Below are positions 1 to 8,676 of a stretch of DNA of 54,981 nucleotides, piece after piece. The notes under the pieces were generated by a model, which had not been told where the DNA came from, searched no databases, and was given only the letters and a program-made list of their open reading frames with translations. The position numbers and the translations under genes are program-made. Numbering within the stretch: position 1 is the stretch's first letter; every line of letters begins with the position of its first letter. The DNA comes from Natronomonas sp. (GTDB lineage Archaea; Halobacteriota; Halobacteria; Halobacteriales; Haloarculaceae): positions 1 to 54,981 of the forward strand of contig NZ_JAQCNO010000028.1 of the NCBI RefSeq assembly GCF_028274965.1, in the 5' to 3' direction.

Positions 1-230
1 TGGCCGACGGTCGCGTACGGGCCGATCTCGACGCGTTCGTGGACGACCGCGTTGTCCTAGACGTTGGCCCCCTCGGCGAGTTCGATCGCCCCGTGGTCGC
101 CGCGGAGCGTCGCGTTCGGCCAGACGCTCGCCTCGGGGCCGACCGTCACGTCGCCGATGACGACCGCGGTCGGGTCGACGTACGCGCTGTCGTGGATCTC
201 CGGGATCGTGCCGTCGAAGCTGCGTATCAC
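1..230 (-). pseudogene. Gamma-carbonic anhydrase / hexapeptide acyltransferase-like gene, 5' part, broken by TAG
   Basis: Reading from a GTG at 230-228 gives a left-handed beta-helix (hexapeptide-repeat) start typical of gamma-carbonic anhydrase/PaaY-like proteins: an N-terminal GTIPEIHDSAYVDPTAVVIG, then GDVTVG, ATLRGDHGAIELAEGANV. Codon 58 (57-59) is TAG. The frame continues beyond it with DNAVVHERVEIGPYATVG up to the window edge, so homology clearly crosses the stop. In this family the position is usually Gln or a similar residue (…V-Q-D-N…), so a single CAG to TAG change explains it. A minus-strand TATA-like box at about 253-261 places the transcript start near the GTG, suggesting a leaderless mRNA. 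Probable family activity is a trimeric zinc enzyme or acyltransferase. It is either a recent pseudogene or a base-call error; the 3' half is outside the window. Confidence 0.7.
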
Positions 231-320
231 GCCGGAGGGTTTCTCGCCGCCGGAATTAGATCACCGCGGGTCGGGAGATCCACCGACGGTGACCGGACGG
301 TTCCGAGCGGCTACAGACAG

Positions 321-330
321 ATTTAAATAC
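321..330 (+). promoter_or_regulatory. TATA box of the leuA transcript
   Basis: The AT-rich stretch atttaaatac is isolated in GC-rich DNA and lies about 30 nt upstream of the ATG at 356. That spacing fits a start of transcription at or a few bases before that ATG, giving a (nearly) leaderless mRNA that begins with the short leader ORF rather than with leuA itself. Confidence 0.7.
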
Positions 331-355
331 GCGGCACGTCCCCACTTTACTTGCA

Positions 356-421
356 ATGACACAGCACGAGGGTGCGTCGGCTTCGCCGGCGGATCGAGTT
401 CTTCCAGGGCACACTAGATAG
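356..421 (+). CDS. Putative 21-residue leader ORF overlapping the leuA start
   Basis: ATG at 356-358 is the first start codon downstream of the TATA box and opens a 21-codon frame (MTQHEGASAS… ending RVLPGHTR) closed by TAG at 419-421. The GTG start of leuA (372) lies inside it in another frame, so the two overlap by 50 nt. A stem-loop with 7-bp arms (375-381 with 385-391, loop TTC, one T-G pair) begins just 3' of the leuA GTG. Translation of the leader would open this hairpin. Whether the peptide is made, and whether it regulates leuA, is inference. Confidence 0.4.
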   Translation: MTQHEGASASPADRVLPGHTR

Positions 422-1571
422 TACCTCAGAGATAAGTGAGGCCCGAATTTTCGACACAACGCTGCGCGACGGCGAACAGTCCCCCAGAACCTCGTTCTCC
501 TACGAGGACAAACGCGAGATCGCGTCGCTGCTCGACGACATGGGCACCCATGTCATCGAGGCCGGCTTCCCGGTGAACTCCGAGGCGGAGTTCGAGGCCG
601 TCCGGGACATCGCCGAAGCGACCGCCACCACGGTCTGTGGGCTCGCCCGCGTCGTGGACAAAGACATCGACGCCGCGTTGGATTCCGGCGTCGAGATGGT
701 GCACGTGTTCGCGTCCACCAGCGACGTGCAACTGCAGGATTCGATGCACGCCACGCGCCAGGAGGCCCTCGAGCGCTCCGTCGAGGCCGTCGAGCGCGTC
801 ACGGACGCCGGCGCGAGTTGTATGTTCTCGCCGATGGACGCCACGCGCACGGACGAACAGTTCCTGATCGACGTCATCGAGGCCGTCTCCGAGGCGGGGA
901 CGGACTGGATCAACATCCCCGACACGGTCGGCGTCGCGACGCCGCGGCGGTTCTACGAGATGATCAACACCGTCTGTGCGCACACCGACGCGGACGTCGA
1001 CGTGCACACGCACGACGACTTCGGGTTGGCGGCCGCGAACGCCCTGTCGGGGTACGAGGCGGGCGCGGCCCAATCGCAGGTCTCGGTCAACGGGATCGGC
1101 GAGCGGGCCGGCAACGCGGCCTACGAGGAGGTCGTCATGGCGCTGGAGTCGCTGTACGACGTGGACACGGGCGTCGATACGACCCGGATCACGGAGTTGG
1201 CCCGGATCGTTGAGGCCAAAAGCGACATCGCGGTGCCGGCGAACAAGCCGATCGTCGGCGATAACGCGTTCTCACACGAGTCCGGTATCCACGCCGCCGG
1301 CGTCATCGAGAACTCCGACACGTTCGAGCCCGGCGTGATGACGCCCGAGATGGTCGGTGCGACCCGGCAGTTGGTGTTGGGCAAACACACCGGGACCCAC
1401 TCGGTACAGGAGCGACTCGAGGAGGCGGGCTTCGAGCCGACGGAGGCCGAGGTCCGGGAGGTAACCCGCATGGTCAAAGACCGCGGGGCGCAAAAGGAGG
1501 AGATCACCTTCGAGTTGCTCAAGGAGTTCGCCCGCGAGGTGGGCGTCCAACGCGAGGAGGTTCGGATCTGA
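372..1571 (+). CDS. leuA: 2-isopropylmalate synthase (or citramalate synthase-type homologue)
   Basis: Condenses 2-oxoisovalerate (or, in citramalate synthase relatives, pyruvate) with acetyl-CoA, the first committed step of leucine synthesis. The 399-aa protein shows the DRE-TIM metallolyase signature TTLRDGEQSP (residues 29-38), the metal-binding HTHDD (H212, H214) and the conserved NGIGERAGN segment, then the two linker subdomains (GIHAAGV, LGKHTGTHSV). It stops there. The roughly 110-residue C-terminal regulatory (LeuA dimer) domain that mediates leucine feedback in longer enzymes is absent, so control may rest on gene expression. GTG 372 is the only start in frame after an upstream TGA and before the conserved FDTTLRD block. 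First gene of the leu-ilv cluster, 319 nt before ilvB. Confidence 0.9.
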   Translation: MRRLRRRIEFFQGTLDSTSEISEARIFDTTLRDGEQSPRTSFSYEDKREIASLLDDMGTHVIEAGFPVNSEAEFEAVRDIAEATATTVCGLARVVDKDIDAALDSGVEMVHVFASTSDVQLQDSMHATRQEALERSVEAVERVTDAGASCMFSPMDATRTDEQFLIDVIEAVSEAGTDWINIPDTVGVATPRRFYEMINTVCAHTDADVDVHTHDDFGLAAANALSGYEAGAAQSQVSVNGIGERAGNAAYEEVVMALESLYDVDTGVDTTRITELARIVEAKSDIAVPANKPIVGDNAFSHESGIHAAGVIENSDTFEPGVMTPEMVGATRQLVLGKHTGTHSVQERLEEAGFEPTEAEVREVTRMVKDRGAQKEEITFELLKEFAREVGVQREEVRI

Positions 1572-1667
1572 GAATGCCCGTTTCGGGCGTTCATCCCCGG
1601 AGTGAGCCGCCGGTGCACCGTCCTCAGGCGGGCGTCGGCGCGCGAGCGACGGCGCGGAACGGGAACG

Positions 1668-1675
1668 TTTATTTT
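1668..1675 (+). promoter_or_regulatory. TATA box of the ilvB transcript
   Basis: gtttatttt-type AT block in GC-rich DNA, centred about 26 nt upstream of the ATG at 1698. This is the spacing expected if transcription begins at that ATG, so the transcript would start directly with the leader ORF. ilvB itself starts 190 nt further on. Confidence 0.65.
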
Positions 1676-1679
1676 GCCC

Positions 1680-1696
1680 GACGGTACAGTACCGTC
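1680..1696. promoter_or_regulatory. Perfect 17-bp palindrome between TATA box and transcript start of the ilv operon
   Basis: GACGGTAC-A-GTACCGTC has two perfect 8-bp arms around one central base. It fills the gap between the TATA box and the leader ATG at 1698. A dimeric repressor bound here would block RNA polymerase recruitment or escape. The dyad and its placement are seen in the sequence; the operator role and any regulator (for example an Lrp-type protein) are inferred. Confidence 0.55.
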
Positions 1697-1697
1697 T

Positions 1698-1772
1698 ATG
1701 ACGACGGACGCGAGGGCCGAAACGGCGCGCGCGGACACCGTCGGCGTTGCGCTCGGTATCGTAGGGGCGTAG
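1698..1772 (+). CDS. Putative leaderless leader peptide of the ilv operon, rich in branched-chain codons
   Basis: A 24-codon ORF (MTTDARAETARADT followed by VGVALGIVGA and TAG) starts exactly where TATA spacing predicts the mRNA 5' end. Its last ten codons include three Val, one Leu and one Ile, the end products of the downstream pathway. These codons form the 5' arm of a strong hairpin (1754-1783) that extends past the stop codon. The arrangement resembles bacterial ilv/leu attenuators, though no U-tract follows the hairpin. No protein homology is claimed; this is a regulatory-ORF inference. Confidence 0.5.
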   Translation: MTTDARAETARADTVGVALGIVGA

Positions 1773-1783
1773 CCCCGATACCG
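1754..1783 (+). promoter_or_regulatory. Hairpin overlapping the end of the ilv leader ORF
   Basis: The 5' arm CGGTATC (1754-1760) plus GGGGC (1764-1768) pairs with GCCCC (1772-1776) plus GATACCG (1777-1783). This gives twelve base pairs, a 3-nt bulge GTA and a 3-nt loop. The leader stop codon begins in the loop. A ribosome that finishes the leader covers the 5' arm, and one stalled at the upstream Val codons does not. No T-run follows, so a simple intrinsic terminator is unlikely. Confidence 0.55.
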
Positions 1784-1843
1784 ACACCACACTCCTTCGA
1801 GGCGCGGATCGTACCGGACGCAGAGCAGCCCACAGGCAGAACA

Positions 1844-1894
1844 ATGCACACAGGAAACGTCGACCGACGGCATCGAACGGGAGGAACAGCATGA
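1844..1894 (+). CDS. Putative 16-residue ORF translationally coupled to ilvB
   Basis: ATG at 1844 opens MHTGNVDRRHRTGGTA, whose TGA overlaps the ilvB ATG as ATGA. The same coupling is used between most genes of this operon. The GGGAGGA purine block just before the overlap (1880-1886) could serve reinitiation. Existence as a translated ORF is inferred from the overlap only. Confidence 0.3.
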   Translation: MHTGNVDRRHRTGGTA

Positions 1895-3639
1895 GCGGAG
1901 AGCAGACGCAGGCGTCGAGCGAGACCGACATCGAGACCGAAACGGCGCCGAGAGAGGTCGAAACCGGGGCCGACGCGGTGGTTCGGTCCCTGGAGAACGC
2001 CGGCGTCGAGCACGTCTTCGGCGTCCAGGGCGGCGCGATCATGCCGGTGTACGACGCCCTGTACCACTCGGAGATCAGACACGTCACGATGGCCCACGAG
2101 CAGGGCGCGGCCCACGCCGCCGACGCCTACGGCATCGTCAGCGGCGATCCGGGCGTCTGCATGGCGACGTCGGGGCCCGGGGCGACGAACCTCGTTACGG
2201 GCATCGCCGACGCGAACATGGACTCGGACCCGGTCGTTGCGCTGACCGGACAGGTCCCGACGGAGTTCGTCGGCAACGACGCGTTCCAGGAAACCGACAC
2301 CATCGGCGTGACGGGCCCGGTGACGAAGGCGAACGTGTTCGCCGACGACTCCGATACGGTCGGCACCGACGTCGGGACGGCGTTCGCGCTGGCCGATCGC
2401 GGCCGGCAGGGGCCGACCCTCGTCGATCTCCCGAAGGACGTGACGAACGGCGACACCGAAACGACCCCCGGCGTGCCGGAGCTTCCGGACACGTACGATC
2501 CCCCGGAGACAGCCGACGCGGAGGCGGTGTCGGCGGCGGCCGAGGAACTCGTCCGGGCCGACCGGCCGGCCATCCTCGCCGGCGGCGGCGTGATCAAGGC
2601 GGAGGCGAGCGAGGCGCTTCGCTCGTTCGCCAAGGAGCACGAGATCCCGGTCATCACGACGATGCCGGGGACGGGCGCGTTCCCGGAGGACCACGAGCTC
2701 TCCCTGGAGATCGCCGGCATGCACGGCACCGGCTACGCGAACATGGCGATCACGGTGACCGACTGCCTGCTTGCGGTCGGCACGCGCTTCGACGACCGGC
2801 TGACGGGCGGCGTCGAGACGTTCGCGCCGGACGCACAGATCATCCATGTCGACATCGATCCCGCCGAGATCTCGAAGAACATCGAGGCCGATCACCCGCT
2901 CGTCGGCGACGCGAAGGCGGTCCTCGGGCAGCTCGCCGACGCGATGCCCGGGTCGCCCTCAACGGACGCGTGGCTCAAGCAGTGTGAGACCTGGAAAGAG
3001 GAGTACCCGATGGAGTACGCCGCCCCGGAGGACGAGCCGGTCAAGCCGCAGTACCTCGTCGAGCGGTTCGACGAGGCGACCGACGACGACACGATCGTCA
3101 CGACCGGCGTCGGCCAACACCAGATGTGGGCCTGGCAGTACTGGACCTGGAAGGTCCCCCGGACGTGGGTGACCTCGCACGGGCTGGGCGCGATGGGCTA
3201 CGGGCTCCCGTCGGCGATCGGCGCGAAGTTCGCCGCCCCGGAGCGCGACGTCGTCTGTTTCGACGGCGACGGCTCCTTTCTGATGACGTGTCAGGGGCTG
3301 TCGGTCGCCGTTCGGGAGAACCTCGACATCACCGTCGTCGTCCTCAACAACGACGCGATCGGGATGGTGAGACAGTGGCAGGACGCCTTCTTCGGCGAGC
3401 GACACATGGCCTCGGAGTACCCGTGGGTCCCCGAGTTCGACACGCTCGCGGAGGCGTTCGGCGCCCGCGGGTTCCGGATCGACACCTACGACGAGGTTGA
3501 CGAGGTCATCGAGGAAGCGATGGGCTACGACGGTCCGAGCGTCGTCGACGCGCACATCGACCCCGACGAGAACGTCTACCCGATGGTGCCGAGCGGCGGC
3601 GACAACGGGCTGTTCGCGCTGACGGAGGGCCAGCTATGA
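1891..3639 (+). CDS. ilvB: Acetolactate synthase, large (catalytic) subunit
   Basis: ThDP-dependent enzyme that condenses two pyruvates to 2-acetolactate, or pyruvate with 2-oxobutyrate, for Val/Leu and Ile synthesis. The 582-aa chain has an acidic N-terminal extension of about 30 residues, the N-terminal pyrimidine-binding domain with the activating glutamate E70 (AHEQGAAHAADAYG), a central FAD/DHS-like domain (FDDRLTGG), and the C-terminal pyrophosphate/Mg site GDGSF (from about residue 458) ending in NND. A GGGAGGA ribosome-binding block precedes the ATG. Its stop overlaps ilvN by ATGA. Expression is probably controlled by the palindrome and leader described upstream. Confidence 0.96.
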   Translation: MSGEQTQASSETDIETETAPREVETGADAVVRSLENAGVEHVFGVQGGAIMPVYDALYHSEIRHVTMAHEQGAAHAADAYGIVSGDPGVCMATSGPGATNLVTGIADANMDSDPVVALTGQVPTEFVGNDAFQETDTIGVTGPVTKANVFADDSDTVGTDVGTAFALADRGRQGPTLVDLPKDVTNGDTETTPGVPELPDTYDPPETADAEAVSAAAEELVRADRPAILAGGGVIKAEASEALRSFAKEHEIPVITTMPGTGAFPEDHELSLEIAGMHGTGYANMAITVTDCLLAVGTRFDDRLTGGVETFAPDAQIIHVDIDPAEISKNIEADHPLVGDAKAVLGQLADAMPGSPSTDAWLKQCETWKEEYPMEYAAPEDEPVKPQYLVERFDEATDDDTIVTTGVGQHQMWAWQYWTWKVPRTWVTSHGLGAMGYGLPSAIGAKFAAPERDVVCFDGDGSFLMTCQGLSVAVRENLDITVVVLNNDAIGMVRQWQDAFFGERHMASEYPWVPEFDTLAEAFGARGFRIDTYDEVDEVIEEAMGYDGPSVVDAHIDPDENVYPMVPSGGDNGLFALTEGQL

Positions 3640-4268
3640 GCCGGCGCGAGGAGGTCCAACGACAGGGGCTGAAGGGCCCGAGCCCGGAAGAGCGACGCCG
3701 ACCGATCGGCCGCCGCAACTCGCAGGGCATCCGGATCGACCCGGCGGTCGCGGCGGAGCCGGAGCCGCGGCGGACGACCATCTCGGCGTACGTCAAAAAC
3801 GAGCCCGGCGTGCTCGCGGGGGTCTCGGGGCTGTTTCACCGGCGCCAGTTCAACATCGAGTCGCTGACCGTCGGGCCGACGCAAAACGAGGGGTACTCGC
3901 GGATCACCCTCGTCGTCGAGGAGCCGGACCCCGGCATCGACCAGATCAAAAAGCAGCTGAACAAGCTCGTTCCGGTCGTTCACGTCAGGGAGCTCGACTC
4001 GGACCCGGTCGCCTGCGAACTCGTAATCCTGAAGATAGACGGCGACGAACCGGACAAGGTGCAGGCGATCACCGAGATGTACGACGGTCGGACCCTCGAT
4101 GCGGGCCCGGAGACGATCACGGTACAGATCACCGGCACCGAGGGCAAGATCGACGACGCGATCGACGCCTACGAGCAGTTCAACATCCGCGAGATCGCCC
4201 GGACCGGCCAGGCGGCGCTGGCGCGCGGCGCGGAGGAGACGGCGCGGGTCGACGAGAAACACACATAG
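3636..4268 (+). CDS. ilvN: Acetolactate synthase, small (regulatory) subunit
   Basis: Regulatory partner of IlvB that binds valine through ACT domains. It is 210 aa, longer than the usual bacterial form of about 160 aa, because of a basic N-terminal extension of about 45 residues (RREEVQRQGLKGPSPEERRR). The ACT domain follows (TTISAYVKNEPGVLAGVSGL, then FNIESLTVG with the typical conserved G and NIESL), and a second C-terminal ALS_ss_C-like half begins near DSDPVACELVILKI. It overlaps ilvB by ATGA and lies 6 nt before ilvC. Confidence 0.95.
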   Translation: MSRREEVQRQGLKGPSPEERRRPIGRRNSQGIRIDPAVAAEPEPRRTTISAYVKNEPGVLAGVSGLFHRRQFNIESLTVGPTQNEGYSRITLVVEEPDPGIDQIKKQLNKLVPVVHVRELDSDPVACELVILKIDGDEPDKVQAITEMYDGRTLDAGPETITVQITGTEGKIDDAIDAYEQFNIREIARTGQAALARGAEETARVDEKHT

Positions 4269-4274
4269 CGAACA

Positions 4275-5273
<999 letters not shown>

Positions 5274-5275
5274 CG

Positions 5276-5548
5276 ATGACCGAACGGCCGGACACGCTCG
5301 GCGACCTGAGCCACACCAACCCCTACACGGGGGCCGTCTTCGGCGACACGCAGACGTACGGCCGCGGGCGGACGGTCGCGGCCGACGGCGGCCGGGAGGC
5401 CCACGAGGAACCCGGCGGCGGGGCCGAAACGGACGGGGAGGCCCAATGGGAGTCCGAGACAGAGACAGAAACGCTCGCCGACGTCGAGCACGCCGGCGGG
5501 GACGGCAACGCCTCACAGCGGACGTTCGATCGCGGTGGCGGCCGATGA
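5276..5548 (+). CDS. Small conserved protein of unknown function between ilvC and leuC
   Basis: A 90-aa ORF that starts 2 nt after the ilvC stop and ends in an ATGA overlap with leuC, so it is firmly in the operon. The N-terminal third is patterned like a real protein (DTLGDLSHTNPYTGAVFGDT, TYGRGRTVAADGGRE). The rest is low-complexity and acidic (ETDGEAQ…ESETETETLADVEHAG) and probably disordered. No enzyme motif or Cys pair is visible. From memory, related haloarchaeal operons carry a similar small ORF at this position, which would point to a role tied to isopropylmalate isomerase, but this is unproven. An in-frame GTG at 5270 is an alternative start. Confidence 0.7.
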   Translation: MTERPDTLGDLSHTNPYTGAVFGDTQTYGRGRTVAADGGREAHEEPGGGAETDGEAQWESETETETLADVEHAGGDGNASQRTFDRGGGR

Positions 5549-7011
5549 GCGACGGAACGCTGTACGACAAGGTCTGGGAGAAACACAAGGTGACGGAGCT
5601 GCCGAACGGGCAGGATCAGCTGTTCGTCGGGCTGCATCTCGTCCACGAGGTCACGAGCCCGCAGGCGTTCGGGATGCTCGAGGAGCGCGATCTCGACGTC
5701 GCCTTCCCCGATCGGACCTTCGCGACGACCGACCACGTCGTCCCGACGGAGGCCGACAAGCGACAGCGGCCGTTTCCGGACCGGGAGGCCGAGGAGATGC
5801 TCTCGGCGCTCGAACGCAACACCGCCGACAGCGGGATCACCTTCTTCGGGTTCGACTCGGGCAAACAGGGGATCACGCACGTCGTCGCGCCCGAACTCGG
5901 GCTCTCACAGCCTGGGATGACGGTCGCCTGCGGCGACAGCCACACCGCGACCCACGGCGCGTTCGGATCGATCGGGATCGGCATCGGGACCTCGCAGATC
6001 CGCGACGTCCTGGCGACCGGGTGTATCGCGGCTGACAAACAGAAGGTCCGGCGGATAAACGTCGAGGGAACCCTCGGCGAGGGCGTCTACGCGAAGGACG
6101 TCATCCTCAAGATCATCCAGGACCTCGGCGTCGACGGCGGCGTCGGGCACGTTTATGAGTACGGTGGCTCCGCGATCGACGCTCTCGACATGGAGGGCCG
6201 CCTCGCGGTCTGTAACATGTCGATCGAGGGCGGCGCCCGCGCGGGGTACATCAACCCCGATGAGACGACCTACGAGTACCTCCGCGGGCGGGAGTACGTC
6301 CCGGAGGGCGAGGCTTTCGAGGAGCGGAAGGCGTACTGGGAGTCGATCGCCTCGGACGCCGGCGCGGAGTACGACGACGTCGTCACCATCGACGCCGACG
6401 GGATCGACCCCCTCGTCACCTGGGGCATAAACCCCGGACAGGTCATCGAGATCGGCGACGCGGTCCCCTCGCCGGCGGACTTCGACGCCCGGACCGACAG
6501 GGAGGCCGCCGAGCGGGCACTCAAGCACATGGACATCGAACCCGGACAGTCCATGCTCGGGTACGACGTCGACGTGGCCTTCCTCGGCACCTGCACGAAC
6601 GGTCGCGTGTCCGACTTCGAGGCGGCGGCCCGCGTCCTCGAGGGCAACACGATCGACGGCGACGTGCGCGCGCTCGCCGTCCCCGGGTCCGAGACCGTCC
6701 GCGCCGAGTGCGAGCGCCGCGGGATCGACGAGACGTTCATCAACGCCGGCTTCCAGTGGCGGCGCGCCGGCTGTTCGATGTGTCTCGCGATGAACGACGA
6801 CGCGTTGGAGGGCGACGAGGTGTGCGCCTCCTCGTCGAACCGGAACTTCGTCGGCCGGCAGGGCTCGAAGGACGGCAGGACCGTCCTCATGAACCCCGCG
6901 ATGGTCGCCGCCGCGGCGATCGAGGGGGCCGTGACGGACGCCCGCGAGTATCTCGACGACGACCCGACCGGCTCCGCCGGCGGCGTCGGCGACGGGGAGG
7001 TCGCGGACTGA
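5545..7011 (+). CDS. leuC: 3-isopropylmalate dehydratase, large subunit
   Basis: Aconitase-family [4Fe-4S] enzyme that, with LeuD, isomerises 2-isopropylmalate to 3-isopropylmalate. 488 aa from the ATG at 5545. The open frame extends upstream but that part overlaps the preceding small gene. Conserved features are VACGDSHTATHGAFG, the first cluster cysteine in GTCTNGR (C350) and the pair in AGCSMC (C410, C413), followed by SSSNRNFVGRQG. The C-terminal tail DDPTGSAGGVGDGEVAD is an acidic haloarchaeal extension. The stop codon overlaps the leuD start by one base (TGATG). Confidence 0.96.
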   Translation: MSDGTLYDKVWEKHKVTELPNGQDQLFVGLHLVHEVTSPQAFGMLEERDLDVAFPDRTFATTDHVVPTEADKRQRPFPDREAEEMLSALERNTADSGITFFGFDSGKQGITHVVAPELGLSQPGMTVACGDSHTATHGAFGSIGIGIGTSQIRDVLATGCIAADKQKVRRINVEGTLGEGVYAKDVILKIIQDLGVDGGVGHVYEYGGSAIDALDMEGRLAVCNMSIEGGARAGYINPDETTYEYLRGREYVPEGEAFEERKAYWESIASDAGAEYDDVVTIDADGIDPLVTWGINPGQVIEIGDAVPSPADFDARTDREAAERALKHMDIEPGQSMLGYDVDVAFLGTCTNGRVSDFEAAARVLEGNTIDGDVRALAVPGSETVRAECERRGIDETFINAGFQWRRAGCSMCLAMNDDALEGDEVCASSSNRNFVGRQGSKDGRTVLMNPAMVAAAAIEGAVTDAREYLDDDPTGSAGGVGDGEVAD

Positions 7012-7613
7012 TGGCCGACGAACAGCACATCACCGAGGTCTCCGGCACCGGCGTTCCGATCCCGGGCGACGACATCGACACCGACCAGATCCTCCCGGCG
7101 CGGTTCATGAAGGAGGTCACCTTCGACAACATGGCCGACTACCTCTTTTATGACGCGCGGCGGGACGACGACGGCGAGCGCAACGAGCACCCGCTGAACC
7201 GCTTCGAGGGCGCGTCGATCGCGGTCGTCAACTCCAACTTCGGCTGTGGCTCCTCGCGGGAGCACGCGCCCCAGGCGATGATGCGGTGGGGCGTCGACGG
7301 CGTCGTCGGCGAGTCCTACGCCGAGATCTTCCGGGACAACTGCAAGTCGATCGGCATCCCGGCGGTGACGACGGACCACGAGACGGTGACGGAACTGCAG
7401 GCGTGGATCGAGGACAACCCCGACGGCGACGTCGAGATCGACGTCGAGGGCGAGACCGTCAGCTACGGCGGGCGGACGATCGACGTCGACATCACCGACG
7501 CGATGCAGGAGGCGCTCGTCGAGGGGATCTGGGACACGACGACGCTCATGTACTCGAACATGAGCAAAGTCGAGACGACCGCGGCGTCGCTGCCGTACGT
7601 CGAGAACGCCTGA
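7011..7613 (+). CDS. leuD: 3-isopropylmalate dehydratase, small subunit
   Basis: Swivel-domain partner of LeuC. 200 aa from ATG 7011. It contains the substrate-recognition region [13 protein letters not shown] and the conserved [14 protein letters not shown] loop, with the [15 protein letters not shown] block behind it. It starts within the TGATG overlap with leuC, so the two subunits are translationally coupled. It is followed by 82 nt without a gene before leuB. Confidence 0.96.
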   Translation: MADEQHITEVSGTGVPIPGDDIDTDQILPARFMKEVTFDNMADYLFYDARRDDDGERNEHPLNRFEGASIAVVNSNFGCGSSREHAPQAMMRWGVDGVVGESYAEIFRDNCKSIGIPAVTTDHETVTELQAWIEDNPDGDVEIDVEGETVSYGGRTIDVDITDAMQEALVEGIWDTTTLMYSNMSKVETTAASLPYVENA

Positions 7614-7695
7614 GAGCGACGGCCGGATCGGGCGGCGCTGTGGCGTCGACGCGACACACCGACATGCTCTTTTCGGCTCCTCGCGGAGACGGGGT

Positions 7696-8676
7696 ATGAG
7701 CGAGGAGATCGCGGTCATTCCAGGCGACGGGATCGGACGGGAAGTCGTGCCGGCGGCGCTCGAGGTCCTCGAGGCGCTGGATCTCGGCTTCGAGTTCCGG
7801 GAGGGGGTCGCGGGCGATCGCGTCCTCGAATCGCGAGGGGAGGCGCTTCCGGAGGAGACCTACGACCTCGCCGCGGAGGCGGACGCGACGCTTTTCGGGG
7901 CCGCCGGCGAGACGGCGGCCGACGTGATCCTCCCGCTTCGGGAGGCGGTCGGCTCCTTTGCGAACGTCCGTCCCGCTCGGGCGTACCCCGGCGTCGACTC
8001 GGTGCGACCGGAGACGGATCTCGTCTTCGTCCGGGAGAACACCGAGGGCGTCTACGCCGGCATCGAAAGCGAAATCGCCGACGGCGTCACGACGCTGACC
8101 CGCGTCATCACTGACTCGGCCTCCCGGAAGATCGCGGAGTTCGGGTTCGAGTACGCCGAGGCGAACGGCTACGACGACGTGACGGTCGCACACAAGGCGA
8201 ACGTGATGCGGACGACCGACGGGCAGTTCCTCGACAGCGTCGCAACGGTCGCGGAGGCGGGCGGCTACGAGTACGACGAGGCGCTGATGGACGCGCTCGC
8301 GATGCATCTCGTGCTTCGCCCCGAATCGTACGGCGTCATCGTCTGTCCGAACCTCGCCGGCGACGTGCTGTCGGATCTGGCCGCCGGGCTCGTCGGCGGT
8401 CTCGGGCTGCTCCCGAGCGCCAACGTCGGCGAGGACAACGCCCTGTTCGAACCCGTCCACGGCTCGGCCCCGGACATCGCGGGCGAGGGGATCGCAAACC
8501 CCGCGGCGACCGTGCTTTCGGCGGCGATGTTGCTCGAGCATCTCGGGTACGACGCGGCCGCGGCGACGGTGCGAGATGCCGTCGAGACGGTCCTCGCGGA
8601 GGGGCCGCGGACGCCGGACCTCGGCGGCGACGCGTCGACGTCGGCGGTCACCGAGGCGATCGTTGAGCGGCTGTGA
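7696..8676 (+). CDS. leuB: 3-isopropylmalate dehydrogenase
   Basis: Oxidatively decarboxylates 3-isopropylmalate to 2-oxoisocaproate, the last enzyme of this cluster before transamination. 326 aa of the beta-decarboxylating dehydrogenase family: [14 protein letters not shown] at the N-terminus, [14 protein letters not shown], the catalytic [13 protein letters not shown] with Lys, the metal site DALAMHLV and [18 protein letters not shown], then [18 protein letters not shown]. The 82-nt gap before it contains a weak ctctttt block, so a separate promoter is possible. It ends directly against the convergent gene at 8677. Confidence 0.95.
   Translation: MSEEIAVIPGDGIGREVVPAALEVLEALDLGFEFREGVAGDRVLESRGEALPEETYDLAAEADATLFGAAGETAADVILPLREAVGSFANVRPARAYPGVDSVRPETDLVFVRENTEGVYAGIESEIADGVTTLTRVITDSASRKIAEFGFEYAEANGYDDVTVAHKANVMRTTDGQFLDSVATVAEAGGYEYDEALMDALAMHLVLRPESYGVIVCPNLAGDVLSDLAAGLVGGLGLLPSANVGEDNALFEPVHGSAPDIAGEGIANPAATVLSAAMLLEHLGYDAAAATVRDAVETVLAEGPRTPDLGGDASTSAVTEAIVERL

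Noticed and set aside
57-59. TAG read as pyrrolysine
   Set aside because: No pyl genes are seen in the window, haloarchaea are not known for Pyl use in this family, and a single CAG-to-TAG change is simpler.
1754-1783. The ilv leader hairpin as a simple intrinsic terminator
   Set aside because: No run of T follows the stem, so termination by that mechanism alone is not supported; it is kept as a regulatory hairpin.
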